Counted from the stretch's first letter, positions 12,301-24,563 are shown. The stretch: DNA of 64,000 nucleotides from Glandiceps talaboti (GCF_964340395.1 NC_135560.1:6480598-6544597), one strand, 5' to 3'. The notes: generated by a model from the letters alone, not told the origin. Translations and numbers: made by a program.

Positions 12301-15003
12301 TCTTGTTATTTGATAGTTGTAGTATTTGAGGGATGGTATTTTTTTCATATAAAATTTGTAATTTTTTGGAAGTAATTATGCCAAGGCTGGACTGGACATT
12401 CAAGTCCGGTCCTTCAATACATAATAAACTTACTTTTACATTGTTATCTATACATAGTTCATATTTTATCTCAATGCCATCTTTAAAATTTACAAAATTA
12501 TAATATAAAAGAATTCCATAAACATGTATAAATTCTCAAATGTGTTTTTTGAGTAGTATAGAGAAAAGAGTTATAAAAGTCCTATTTCTTGCAGTTTACG
12601 TATCTTGTAGCTGTTGGTTTTTGCAGGATGTGTTGGACTTTTTCTGTTTGTACTACTTTTTTGAAGTACATGTAACTGTGCCAAGGGTAGGCATTCAAGC
12701 ATGGACCTTCAACAATTAAGCCTACCTTTACAACTTTTATCTAGAAATAGTACTTATCTGATCTCAATGCTATCTCTAAAATTGACAAAGAGTTCCATAA
12801 AACTATAATTCTCAAAGGTGCTATATTGTACAGCCAGGAAAAGCATCCTTTTTTTTGCAGTTTACATAGATATCCAAGGCTTTAAATTAACTTTGTTCTA
12901 TGGTAGTTCCAGTCCCAGTCCTAGTCCCAGTGGACTACTAATACCAGCCCTATGATGGTGACCAGTAGTCCCATATTCCTGAACTGAAAAGATAGTTCCT
13001 TTAATAATGTGTCATTAATACATTCATGTTTATAAATCTTCCATCCGTGAAACTATTGCATATTTGAGTATTAGCCTGAGTGGGCTACCAACTGCAAATT
13101 ATGGTAGCCCCATGACAAGAATTGATAGCTACTAGTCTGTGGACACAGGACTACTGTTAATTTCAAGCCCTGAGGTATTGTAATTTGATGGTCATAATTT
13201 TGAACGAATTGTTTGTTTTCCATCCATCCATCCATCCATCCATCCATCCATCCATTGTATTGATTGAAATGTGTATCTTTTTTCTAATAACAGTGTAACC
13301 AAGACTAGACATTCAAATCAAGTCTGGACCTTAATACATAAGCTTCCATTGACAGTATCATTTTATCTATTTATAGTATTTTAGTAAATGTTTATAATCT
13401 CAATGTCATCTTTTCAAATGATTCACTATACAATTGAGTCCTCCAATCTAATTAAATTAACAAAATGTATCCTTCTACAGTGACAATTGTATCAAGACTA
13501 GACCAGACAGAAATATCTAGACAATCGATCGTTTTTTTAAGGCCTTTCATAAATCATATTTTATCAGAAATGATTGATGTTAAATTTCAATGACTTCTTT
13601 TCAGTCGGTACATTATGCATTGAGTCTTGTGACTAAATTTATTGTTTTTATACAAAACAAAATTTATCCTTCTGTTACAATGTATAATGAAAACGAGACA
13701 GAAATATCTAGACCATTGATGCTTTTGTGGCTTTTCATCATATCTCATGAATAAAAAATATGTAATTTTAGTTACTGCTTTTCAGTTGGTACATAATACA
13801 CTGTGCTCATTAGTTTTTATAATATTTTTTTTTTCATAACTATCTTTTTGCGACTCTTGTATTATCAAGGATAGACCATTCATAAGTCTACTCCATTTTT
13901 TATATGTTTTCTATAAATATTATTTTATTCACCTTCTAATTCTTATGTGATACATTCCTATTATGCATTGAGTTTTGCAACTCTAATTTTGTTTAATGAA
14001 AATCTATTTCTATTTAACACAGTAGCTATAACAGTGGTTCTTTTTCATCCGTTTGTTTGTATTGCAACTTATTTATGTCGTAGTAACTGAAGCATGTATG
14101 ATTAATTACCTAGTAATCAAATTCTGTCATATTTTACTGTTTGTTGACAAATGAGTAAATTAGCCTACTTCTTTTACAAGTGTCAATATGGATGAGGAAT
14201 GTATATTTAGATGTTATTTCCCAATATTTTTCTTTGTTCAATCAAGGAAAATATGAGTGACCTAAGGGGCCTTGTCACTATGAGTCTCTAAATGAGTAGT
14301 GACAACCCTTAGGTCACGAGTATTTTCCGTCTGAATGAAGACAAATATTGGGGAATAATATAATTATACCTCCTCAAGCGTAATTTCCAGTAATGGTGAT
14401 TTTGAATGTTTAGACTCATATTTCAAGCACTGCAGAACCAGTGACATAGACACGGGTTGTCTTGATGTAGAATGACCAGGGTATATAATCCATATTTTCT
14501 GTTCAATGACAATTTCTAGGCTTGCTTAGGGTATAAAACCCAGTAAGCACCTTTTATCAAAACTATAAATAGTAACCAAACTATTTATTTGGCGATGTTT
14601 TAATATATGGGTGAAACGTGAATGGAGATGATGGTAGTAAAGCGTCGTATAGGAACTAGACTACTGCATCCAATGCCTAGTGAAAGAAACTTGAAATTAA
14701 ATAGCAAAGTCCTTCCCTTAACAGGGGGGAGGGGATGGCAATATCAATTGTATACAACAACACCTTCCTGCAGACAAGTCTACCTCATTTATCCATAAAC
14801 AATAACAGCTGGAGAAGGCTGAATGATTCAACTGAAATATACTAGGTAAATTATTTACACGTTGTGTTCGGAACTACTACAAGATACATTTTCATTGTAT
14901 GTTTTTCTTTGAATTCACCTCAGGACTTTTGCAAGAAGAGATCCGACTGAGAGAAACATTGGAAAGCCATGTCAGGGCACTACACACTACCATCACCGAC
15001 TGA
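6340..15003 (+). CDS. Ski/Sno/SKOR-like SMAD4-binding-domain protein (four coding exons)
   Basis: Coding exons are 6340-7750, 9598-9669, 10032-10124 and 14924-15003, with GT-AG introns all in phase 1, giving 551 residues. The start is chosen because TAA at 6319 is in frame upstream within the same exon, whose acceptor ends at 6272. Residues about 186-262 resemble the c-Ski SMAD4-binding domain: HCC at 188-190, CIRCKDC at 211-217, then FFSP and H229/H231. Residues 1-185 and about 265-470 are Ser-rich and look disordered. Exons 3-4 (about 495-551) form a charged coiled coil (DLEDKYEQER, then LLQEEIRLRETLE), as in Ski-family C-termini. The usual N-terminal Ski/Sno/Dac domain is absent, and the His-Trp of the Ski SMAD4 contact loop appears as His-Ile (H248). 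Family knowledge suggests a nuclear SMAD co-repressor. Family assignment is fairly sure; orthology is not. Confidence 0.82.
8890..9265 (+). repeat. Dispersed repeat, copy 2
   Basis: Direct-orientation relative of 1700-2080, with the same block order (CATCTCCCCATA, CACCTGACCATA, TGATGGTGTTT, GATGAAAATGTTA, GGAACCAGAAAATCA). It contains a short internal duplication around GGCTGTAAGGAT. The two copies flank the first coding exon of the Ski-like gene. Confidence 0.7.
9437..9569 (+). repeat. ~25-bp repeat array of GTTACCATGG (RFX X-box-like half sites)
   Basis: GTTACCATGG or close variants start at 9437, 9462, 9487 (GTTGCCATAC), 9514 (GTTACCATAG), 9537 (GTAACCATGG) and 9560 (GTTGCCATGG), spaced 23-27 bp. 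They resemble the GTTGCCATGG half of the RFX X-box and end 28 bp before the acceptor of the second coding exon. Binding is inferred, not shown. Confidence 0.8.
10550..10572 (+). repeat. Poly(A) tract (23 A)
   Basis: Uninterrupted A run, followed by AGATTACCTCGTTCC. It may mark the 3' end of an old retroposed element, but no body or target-site duplication was clear. Confidence 0.95.
11281..13600. repeat. Degenerate ~300-bp tandem repeat
   Basis: The block CTCAATGCCATCT (and variants) recurs at 11281, 11589, 11885, 12193, 12470, 12763 and, more diverged, 13399. Each unit then has AAAGAGTTCCATAAAA, ATTCTCAAAGGTGC, TTGCAGTTTACATATC, a TGATAGTTGTAG block, GCCAAGGCTGGACATTCAAG and CCTTCAATACATAATAA. 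Spacing is 274-309 bp, with decay toward the right end. It is not coding. Confidence 0.85.
13221..13254 (+). repeat. (CATC)n microsatellite
   Basis: More than eight uninterrupted copies of CATC. Confidence 0.97.
14196..14376. repeat. Imperfect foldback element, ~70-80-bp arms
   Basis: The left arm (TTTCCCAATATTTTTC, then GAGTGACCTAAGGGGCC) pairs with the right arm (CCCTTAGGTCACGAG, then AAATATTGGGGAATAA) across a short centre near 14275-14300. Outer flanks GAGGAATGTATATT and ATTATACCTCCTC extend the pairing. This is a MITE-like structure without an ORF. Confidence 0.75.
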
Positions 15004-15083
15004 ATAGAAGTAAATCCAACTGAGAGAAACATTGGAAGGCCACGTCAGGGCATTACATACCACCATCACCGACTGAATAGAAG
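14938..15083 (+). repeat. 73-bp tandem duplication of the last Ski-like exon
   Basis: Copy 1 (14938-15010) contains the terminal coding codons and stop; copy 2 (15011-15083) follows directly, both ending CACCGACTGAATAGAAG. Copy 2 could still be read as the same C-terminal peptide with a TAA just before it. Of its codon differences over the shared 22 codons, I count four silent and two replacing (R to Q, S to G). Confidence 0.9.
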
Positions 15084-16272
15084 TACAAATGGAAGTATTT
15101 GTGATTTACACATCTCATAAATAGACTCTTTATGTGCAACAACTAATTGCTAGTAATTGACTGTAATAATTACTTTTATCAATGACTTTTTAACGAGGAC
15201 AACAATTAATGTAGATAACTTAATTTATTAGTCATTGTTATTTCAAAACTCAAATTTATCTTTGCCTTATTTCTGTATAGAAGTCTTAAAAGTGAAACGG
15301 GTCAGATATGAATGTTTTTTCGGTGTTATTTAATAATAGGTTTCATTGATAGAATTACATAACAGAGTGAATCATACTTAATCATCACAAGTAAATGTGA
15401 GATCTGTGCCTTCCCACTTTAGGCAAACCTAATGAATGATTCCATGATGTAAATTTTGGTGTACCTGAAATTTGTCACTGACAACATGGTCGTAGAGAAA
15501 GAGTACATAAATCTATCTTCCAATGCTATGTTTATATTTGATCTTCATTTCAAGACAATTATCAACATACAGACGACACCAAAGGAATTTTATGTATATG
15601 TTAAAAGCTGCACTGGCTGCAACTGGAATATGTTTTTTTTTTAAAAATTGTTTTGTTAGATATAATGGCTTTAATACTGGTAATATTGTATAGCCGCAAC
15701 AGATTAATCACCCTGGGTAAACATATTTGTGTAGCTATACACATATGGTACAAGAAATCTGAAGAAATTGGTTTTCGGGTCCGCACCCTTCAATTGGTGG
15801 CCCCAACACTACTGTTACTAATACGTACTATACTACTAATGGATGATAAAATTGACCCCTAATTAATATGAACAATGTCTAATCATTGGTATTTTAAAAA
15901 TCTTTAAAGCCTGATACCCTATATACATGTACATGTGTATACTAGGGTGTAATTACATAGAGTTACAGAAACCAAATCACTAAAGTGTTAACAGTAAATA
16001 TGGAGTGAACATATTGTTGGTTTTAATAATCTGATTTAAAAAATATTCCACAATTACAGCTAGCGCGTTTTTTTTTATTTAGATATGAATAGTGTCTCGT
16101 GTTAGCCCATGTTTCTTTGATTGTTGTATAATCATACATATATGTAATGTTTCTTTGTTTGTTTTGATCTCCACCCATCACAACATAACCTAGTAGTGTA
16201 AATATTATCATTTTATACAGCTCTCCTGCAGTCACTAGGTGTAGGTATACTATCAGTGAGTAATACACCGTT

Positions 16273-16930
16273 GCTATGCAACACTGCAACCAAACACAGT
16301 AACACATGATGCTAACATTGAGTCATCACCAGGGTGTTTGAAATTTTAGTTGAATTTTGTTTTTAACAAGATTTCTTGTCTCCAAGCCTTTTTGCTTTTA
16401 ACAGTATTCAATACTAGCTACTTCAGCATACATGGGTGGTAACAGTTAAGGGTTCCTGCCCTCAAACCACTGCTGTTCTACATTTGTATGCACCACTGGT
16501 ACCAAACACGGTGAAACATGGTACTAGCACTGAGTCATCAACATTTTCTAAGGGTGCATGTATTTTAGTTGAATTTTTTTTAACCCAGGTTCCCTTCCAA
16601 ATGTATTTTTCTTTATCTATGCAACACTGCTACCAAAGACAGCGACACATTTACAAGCTTTGAGGCATCAACATTTTACATGGTAAAGGGTATTTGATAT
16701 TTAGTTGAGTATAGTTCCCTTCCAAAAATTATTATTTTGGATCTATGCAATACTACTATCAAACACAGAGACACATGGTGCTAACATTGAGGTCATGATC
16801 AATGTTGTAATTTCCTGAGTTAAAAAATGTAACAAGGAATTGTTTTGCTGTATCTATGCAACATTGCTACCAAACATAATAGTAACACATGGTGCTCCCT
16901 TTGAGTCATCACCATTTTGTATTTGAAATC
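16273..16930 (+). repeat. ~125-bp diverged tandem repeat with AP-1-like cores
   Basis: Units carry TCTATGCAACACTGCTACCA, AACACAGTAACACATGGTGC and ATTGAGTCATCACC variants, with starts near 16273, 16483, 16616, 16741 and 16852. Several units keep TGAGTCA, the AP-1 consensus, which may be incidental to repeat ancestry. Confidence 0.75.
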
Positions 16931-18336
16931 TACTTCACTTTCCACAGATTTTCACAAGGGTTCAATTGTAAAATAATCCTTAGATGTATACAAACAAAAT
17001 GAACAAATAAAGAAATAAAACTTGTAAAATTAACCAGAAACATCCTCTGTCTATTACTAGGGTCATAAATTGTGGTTGTCTGTAGCTAGCTGAGCGCGAT
17101 ATCTCACATGCCTCTTGCCATGGTCCAGGGTCCTAAATTTACTGGAGTTTAATTATGTGAACTAGGTTACATGGTAAATGTACAACAAGTCAACAAATCA
17201 ATACATAGATACAATTGTAAATTTGATCAAAGTTCTGAATAGCAAAGATACCACACATACACACACCTGTACTTGTATAACAATGCATCTATAGTTACAG
17301 TCTCTGTATATAAACAGTTACAAACTATGGGAAATGATTGATTAAAAAGACCAGTCACACACATAGATTCTATTGTCAGACCACACAATGCAAAAATGAT
17401 ACCAGTTGAAATTAATGTCCAAACTGCTTTCAATCAATTAATTTCACATTCTACTTCACTCAGTCTCTTTCTGTTTCTCAATCTCACCATGACTTCATTG
17501 TACCCGTTTTAGAACTTATGAATTCTTAATTTGTCTAAAAAATCTGGCGTTTCACTGGCGTTGCCGACATTTGTAACATTGATGTGTATTAATGAGGGAG
17601 TCAGAATGGTCTGTCAACCCTTAATGACACCCTACGGAACATAATAATGTCTAGGTGAACATATGAAGTGACTGGGTCTCTGATGTCTTGCCTTTTTACA
17701 GCAGTCAACCTGTCTAGACTCTTGTGATTAACAAGTTGAATATAAAAGTAGAATAAATCCAGACCATTTATTACATGTCATTAGAATTCCTCAAATTTGC
17801 AATCTCCTCTTTTTAAAAGTCAGTTTTAAATTGCATACATGTCAAGTCTTGTTTTTGTTTTTGTTTTATAAATGGCACCCTAAATACCACCGTGAAACAC
17901 TTATAACTTTGTAATCAATAATCTTACAAAAATGGTTAGGTCAGAGACTTGGCTATTTGGCATCACAATGTCATTTGAGTCAGCTTGATAAGCCAGCCAG
18001 ATAGCCAAGTCTTAAGGCTAGAAACATCTAATATGTGTTTAGTTATCTGGATATTGAATCTATAACTTTTGCCAAGAATTTGATCCCTACAAAATGAAAC
18101 TTTGAATTTGCTTTCTGTGAAGAAAACTTAATATTTCTATCTGTATGCAAAGTTATGCTGCTGTCATGTTATCCTTTTCAAAATCATTTCCTAATATCTT
18201 CATATTCAGCCCCAAAACATTGCAATGAGATTTTTTGTCATCAAATAAATATTGTTAAACTTGAATATAAAGAATAGATAGAATGGGTATTTATAAACCC
18301 AGCCCAGAAAGGTAGCCAATTAATCACAGCTGTAAA

Positions 18337-18340
<4 letters not shown>

Positions 18341-18383
<43 letters not shown>

Positions 18384-18394
18384 TGTGTGTGTGT

Positions 18395-18428
<34 letters not shown>

Positions 18429-18432
18429 GTGT

Positions 18433-18463
<31 letters not shown>

Positions 18464-18494
18464 AGTGTGTGTGTGTGTGTGAGTGTGTGTGTGT
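18341..18494 (+). repeat. (TG)n microsatellite with GAGTG interruptions
   Basis: About 150 bp of TG repeat interrupted by regularly placed GA steps. The minus-strand open frame of Thr-His repeats across it is an artefact of the repeat. Confidence 0.97.
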
Positions 18495-18553
18495 AAACTA
18501 TAATTTTTCATTATTTTGGGGGGTTTTCTGCTGAAAAAACAAACCTTAATTAA

Positions 18554-18735
18554 AGTGTCCGTATGGATAAGAATTGAATATTTATTTTGGATTTTTAATT
18601 ATGAAATATATTTCTACTTGAAAAAACAATGTGAAACACAAATATGCAATATACAAAGTCTGTCTTTGTAGCTGAATGAATTACAAAAAGCTACAGAAAG
18701 CATAAAATGTTTGTTATTGTACATACAATAACAAA
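18554..18735 (+). mobile_element. MITE-like element, copy C (left part only)
   Basis: It begins TTAAAGTGTCCGTATGGATA and continues with TTTTGGATTTTTAATTATGA, CTACTTGAAAAAACAATGTG and AAATGTTTGTTATTGTACAT, matching the left arm and centre of the element at 4239. The right arm is missing, so it is truncated. Confidence 0.65.
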
Positions 18736-20306
18736 CCTTTCACTCATCTTTTGTTTGTGATTTGTGTGTGGAGGGTCTTTGACCAAACTAATCATCACAA
18801 AACAATGAAAGTGTGTCATGCCAGTATTGACAGTGTCTTGTGATTTTTGCAAAGAATACATCTCAGGGCCAAACATCTAGTTAGCAGACTTAAATAAATC
18901 TTTTCTCTTGTTTTTTTTTTGTCTGTTGAGAGAAAAGAGCTTAGTATAATAAGGCTGATATAGGTCATCGACTGACATTGAGACATATTTTTTTAATTTA
19001 GCCACAACTAATTAAATTCTTTGTTTACGTCCATGTGGGGATAGGTTTGTTGGTAGATTTTGGACAAACAAACTTAATTTGTTTAGCTGAAAATTTCCGC
19101 AGAAGGCAGGGTTTCATACTATTGTAAATGGGAAGACCATTCAAATACATGTATCTATTCTTCAAATAAGTCCTAATAGGAATAATTGTTTGGTTCCAGT
19201 TATCCCACCTAGTTTTGACTACCGTATTCGAGAACAAAAATCATAAAATTGCAAAAATTGTGAAGTCTCACAAGAAATAGTGGACGCGGAAACAGACATC
19301 AACTTAAAAAGACAATATAAAACTGGTCTTCCAATCTGTGATGGCTGTACATCTGATGAGAAGAAAACAGTAACACAGACCCTATGGAAAACAACGGAAA
19401 ACATAACTACTTGAACTAGATGAAAAAAATAAAATAAAAAAAATAAAAAATCCACCTACCCCACCTATTCTAAAATTGAGCGTAATCGGAACCACACAAT
19501 TTTTTTTATTAGGCCTAACTACACATGTCTCTAAATAGTTGTTTAAGATAATCAAACTTTGGATTTTTATCACATTTATATTTCACCAGTCCAGTAGCTT
19601 TAGATACAAACAGAAAATGAACCAACAGAAAAAGTGAATTTTACATGACATGTGTGTTTTTTTCTGTCTTTTTTCCCCAGTCTACCTGATATGTTTTGGA
19701 GAAATCTGAGAATGGCAAAATATTTAAATGATGGTACCTTACAATGTATTCTTACTACTTATGAATCACTTTTAGTCAGAAATAACAATCAGTTGAACCA
19801 CATGACTAATATCGGACGAGGTTGCTGTAAGAATTGAATTAAAGTATTTATAATACGATTAACCCACTCTACATTGACATTTATTGTATTGTACACAAAA
19901 TGGTGTCATAAATCTTTTGAATTGAATAGTATTGTTTATCAGGGAGGGGGGGGGGGTCAGTGTAACCCAGAGATTTGTCATTGACTTGGATCATTGAGGT
20001 AGGAAGGGGTAGGTCCTTCCTACCTCCATGCTTGGATCTAGTGATCCTCCATTGACAAATTTCCTTATTGGAAATGATTTGAAAATTGATGACAATTCTC
20101 TAGGCAAGTCTGATATATTCTAATGGGTTCCCACAAATAGTTGAATGAGAAAAACATCTACGGAAAAGTTTGGATTTCTTTTTGTAATATTTGAAAGTAT
20201 TGAAGGCCATGACAAAAAGTTGTTAATCACACTTACAGATTCCGATCTTCAATAGCCTTCAGTATTGTCCGTGCAATCACCACTATTGTTGTGTTTGTAC
20301 TTGTAC

Positions 20307-20345
20307 CATGGATGTATTAGTCTCCGCTATACTAATACATCCATG
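20307..20345. repeat. Perfect 15-bp inverted repeat
   Basis: Arms CATGGATGTATTAGT (20307-20321) and ACTAATACATCCATG (20331-20345) pair exactly around a 9-nt loop. Confidence 0.9.
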
Positions 20346-21514
20346 TTTGTAAATAGACAGTGGAGAAGAAATGATTTGTACCTGTAGTGGGAGGGGGGGG
20401 GGGGTCATTCACTAACAGTGCTTCTCCCCTGGACAATAGAATACGGAACAATAGCATGAGAGGGGGGGGGGGGGGTGTCAGCTTGGATTAAAGTTTGTTC
20501 AGATCTGTGATTTAAATGTCCTGCAGTAATTAGGATTGACATCTAGGTGTAAATAACAGTTGTGTAGCAGAGTTATGGTTATAGCAAACTTTAGTCCAGC
20601 ACAAAAGTCAGGGTTCTAAGTAATCCTGATGGCCCCACTGATTAGATACCAATAAATGGGAGAAACTTGGGATTGAAACCCAGACTTCTAAATAATTTGG
20701 ATGATTGATAGGTATAAATTATAAATTAAGTTGACAGCTACCTACCTTCTCACAGATACCTAAACAAGCAAGACATCTGAAAAGCTGGCCAGGGATTTTG
20801 TTTGATTGTTTTTAATAGAAGGCCATCACCAACAGTTTTTGTATTGTTAATCGCTATAATCACTGCAAACTAATGACACAGAATGTTTTTAATCACTCAC
20901 TCAACAGACAAGTTGTTTTGACAAACAAGTCATTTCAGCTATGCAAGTAAATTGAAATTGTTACATAATGTCAACCTGCATCCATCTGTTTTTTGAAGTG
21001 CTAAATGACCACTTTATCATCATCATCAACAACTACCAGCACACAATTAACTCACACATGTTATCAGAAATACACTGTAAGCTTTTCAACATTCCATTAC
21101 ATCAGACATCTTGTATATATCATGGTTACTTTATTTGTACTTAATGGTCATCGGCCCCAAAATACAAAGACAATTCACAATCTCAGAAAATGTCATTTAC
21201 TTCTTTTCTCAAAAATAATGTACGATAAAGAAAAACAGCGAGTTTTTGGACTGTATCACTGTCTTCAGAACGTATGATTTCTATAAACTTTGTATAGGAT
21301 TGAGAAGAGTAAAAGTACCAGGAATTATTTCGATATTGATTTTAAAAATTTACATTAGCAGAAAATGAAATTCATCCTCAACATCTTTTCATGCCCTTCT
21401 TACTTTTATTTCCAGTACAGTAAAACAATATAACAGATTTTTCATGTTCACCAAACAGTTTGTTATAGAGAGTGTCAATTGTTGGTTTTCTAGCCAAGTG
21501 ACATCTTTAGTGTT

Positions 21515-21560
21515 ACTATCTCAAGAAGCTCTCTTGTGTGGAGAGCTTCTTTAAGATAGT
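21515..21560. repeat. Hairpin, 19/20-bp arms
   Basis: ACTATCTCAAGAAGCTCTC (21515-21533) pairs with GAGAGCTTCTTTAAGATAGT (21541-21560) with a single bulge and a 7-nt loop. Related ATCTCAAGATGCTCTCC and TCTCGAGAAGC fragments follow up to about 21720, suggesting a decayed cluster of the same sequence. Confidence 0.8.
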
Positions 21561-22385
21561 GACATCAATGCAAGACAAGTTTCTCAGCTATATAGTGTAT
21601 TATCTCGAGAAGCCTTCTACTTGACTCACCAGATAAGTCTCTGGGGCTGTAAGTTATAAAGTCCAGAGACTTGGTTTGTCTTGGTGTTAAATATCTCAAG
21701 ATGCTCTCCATTTGAGATAGTAAGACCAACACATGTATAAGTTGTCTTACTCATGGAAGTATTACTGACAGTGATATGACACATGATTTGTTGAATCAAA
21801 AGCTGTTCCACATTTAAACTCTGTCCAAGTACATATGTTTGCTTTAGTAGAAGAAACTATTTTTTATATATAAAAGAGTAAACATTAGTACTAGCCTAAT
21901 TTTTTTTAAAGTTATTTATTTCTTTATCTATTTTTTGCATAAAAATGGTTAATTTACGATTTTTTTCTACTGATTTATACATTAGAACTGTAAAGTGTAA
22001 GCAGCAAAATGTGAAAAGTGTAAAAGGGGGGAAAGGGAGACATAATACTTGTTTGGAAACAGGAATTATTCTAGGAGAACTTGAGAGACATGTTAAATTA
22101 AACTGATTTGTTGTTTGTGGAAAGTACATTGACAGGAAGCATGTCAATTTAATTTGATTTTTTACACAGAGACAAGTGTGTAAATTGGGGACCTCGTAGG
22201 ATAGAGGTTGCAATGTGAATGATTTATTCGCATGCGCTTTGATATAGAGGCTGCAATGGATTGTATGCTCCCCAGGGAGTTGAGGAAATATAAAGGGTCG
22301 TTGAGCTGCTATAGATCCTGTGCCTCGGGTAATAATTGTTCATGCCTGGAGCTAACAGGGGTACAGGCCCTTTATAAACACACAG

Positions 22386-22409
22386 TATTATTATTATTAT
22401 TATTATTAT
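22386..22409 (+). repeat. (TTA)n microsatellite
   Basis: Eight consecutive trinucleotide repeats. Confidence 0.95.
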
Positions 22410-22424
22410 CATCAGTGAATAAGG

Positions 22425-22850
22425 TAAACCGTCACCTAGGAGATGTGTGATAGGAATCAATGGAGCCATCACCTAGGAGATAGGTCATGGGTCACTCATT
22501 GAATACAGTAAATTGTTACCTAGGAGATGACTCATCAGTCACTGAATAAGGTAAACTCTTCTAGGAGATGGGTGATGGGTCACTCACTGAATAAGGTAAA
22601 TTGTTACCTAGGAGATGGGTCATCAGTCACTGAATAAGGTAAACTCTTCTAGGAGATGGGTGATGGGTCACTCACTGAATAAGGTAAATTGTTACCTAGG
22701 AGATGGGAGATAGGTCATAGGTCATGGAATGAAGTAAACTCACCAAGTATGAGATGGGTCATCAGTCACTAAATTGGGGGTGAGCCATCACCTAGGAGAT
22801 AGGTCATGGGTCACTGAATTAGGTAAGCCGTCACCTAGGAGATGGCTCAT
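22425..22850 (+). repeat. Minisatellite with CACCTAGGAGATGGGTCAT core
   Basis: Units of about 45-55 bp combine TTACCTAGGAGATGGG, TCATCAGTCACTGAATAAGG and TAAACTCTTCTAGGAGATGG. A higher-order dimer (about 100 bp) is repeated nearly identically between 22500 and 22700. Confidence 0.9.
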
Positions 22851-23765
22851 CAGCATTGCAAATATGGGTAAATGTATCATGATTTCCCATGATGTCATGA
22901 GTAAATCATTTCAACTGCATTCATTACTTGTTCAACTTTATATTTTCAGAAATGTTTCTTACAAGTTTAATACAGAGGTGGGACTCAAAATATTGATTTT
23001 GCTGCTTCTAGGAGATTTTCTCTGTTCTCGAGGAATGCAATCTGACTTTTAGCAATTTTAAGCGTAATTTTGAAAATGATAGAAACATTCTGAGCTAACA
23101 TTGCAGCAAAATCCACGTCCAGTTGGGCAAGTCTTTTATTATATAACTGATTTACAGGTATTAATATTTCATTATTTTTTCTCATAATCAGTAAACAACA
23201 CAGGGAACAAATTTTTGTTTTCCATTTTACAAATTTTTGTTATATATTTATCTGAGTCAGTTTTCCAAAATTGATTTTATTACGTTGTACCTAACCTCTT
23301 TCACTTTCACTTAGTATTTTTTTTTTACAGGAAGTAGGTAAAACCCAGTCAAATTTCCAATGTGTTCAACAGGGATTGCCAGCCACAGTAATGATACCTT
23401 GTATAAAAATTTATAAAATGTGTATCTGCTTCCATTTTCTGTTAGCATTGTCCCAAAACCTTAACAAAATTTTTTGTGTTCATTACTAATTTGTTTGGTC
23501 ATGAAAAATTCAATACTCTTTTGAAATCGTAAAAGGTTTGAAATTCTGTTCTTATTTTATTGAAATAATGAAATTCACTACAAGTTAAAAGTTTTTTATT
23601 AATATTCTTATCAGCAATTATCAAAATATTAAAACTAGTGAAACAAATTAGTAATATATTTATCTCTCAGTGGTAATTTAGTACATAAACAGCTTGAATC
23701 TTATGACTGGTTTCTCACCATGAGCGGATGTTTTCCAGAAGTTTGACATATATTTATTCTCTGCA

Positions 23766-24210
23766 ATGTTTGTTTTCTGATAACATGACTACAGAAAATA
23801 GTGGTAGGTATTATAGGTCAGATTTTTATTTTATTTTTACTTTAAATTTTTAAGAATTACTTGACCTCAAGATAAGATACTTGTTAGTCACAATACTTCC
23901 ATGAGAGTTTGATGAGGTGTAAAAGAAGTAAATGAAGACAATTAAAAGTTAAGTAGACAAACATATTATGCAGACTGTATTATTATAGTCTAAAAAAATC
24001 TGGTTTCTCTCTTGAATACAATTTTTTCAAAAAGTGACTACACATGAAGCAAAGGCATGAAGGTGTACACGGAAATAGAAGTAAATTGTTACCATTTTAC
24101 ATTTTAGCATGTAAAAAAAAATGTTTATGGTCGGGGGCTTATCCTAGGATCGCATCGGTCAGTTATCGGAAACACACTAATTTTTTTATTTGGCCTTACT
24201 CTAACAAACT
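23766..24210 (+). repeat. Dispersed ~440-bp repeat, copy 1
   Basis: Colinear in the same orientation with 42229-42655. Shared blocks include GTTTGTTTTCTGATAACATG, AGTAGACAAACATATTATGC, GGAAATAGAAGTAAATTGT and the tail TTATCGGAAACACACT with a T-run and TTTGGCCT. It encodes no recognisable protein; a non-autonomous retroelement or Helitron-like fragment is possible. Confidence 0.8.
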
Positions 24211-24563
24211 TCTATTAAATTCAACTGTCTCAATTACCGTAATATTATTGATATATTTTTGTTGGGAAATTATAGAAGTATTTAAACTAGTGTAAAAAAA
24301 AAATAATATTGTTATTCTGTGCAACTTCTTGTAGATTTATGCCTCTGACTACACAACTTACATCCGGTGCAGATTTCTGTACGATTAATTTCATCAACAC
24401 TGGGAAAGGACATAAAAATCAATCTAAGAATTAGTCACTTCTCAAAACCCCTACCAATCCCCCAATAAAAAACCCCTTAATCTTAATCTCATGTAGTTGT
24501 GGTTATGAGCATCGACTCTGTGTCTCCACATCTAATAAATTACCATACCAGCTCATATTTTAA

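Larger units (their letters stand above)
10125..14923 (+). other. Intron 3 of the Ski-like gene, repeat-rich
   Basis: The donor is GTAAGT at 10125 and the acceptor ACCTCAG ends at 14923. This 4.8-kb intron holds a poly(A) run, a degenerate ~300-bp tandem repeat, a CATC microsatellite and a foldback element; no exon was recognised inside it. Confidence 0.8.

Noticed and set aside
19671-19837. Possible exon after TTTTTTCCCCAG with about 50 open codons
   Set aside because: The acceptor is good, but the peptide resembles nothing known and has no partner exon; could be a UTR exon of an unseen transcript.
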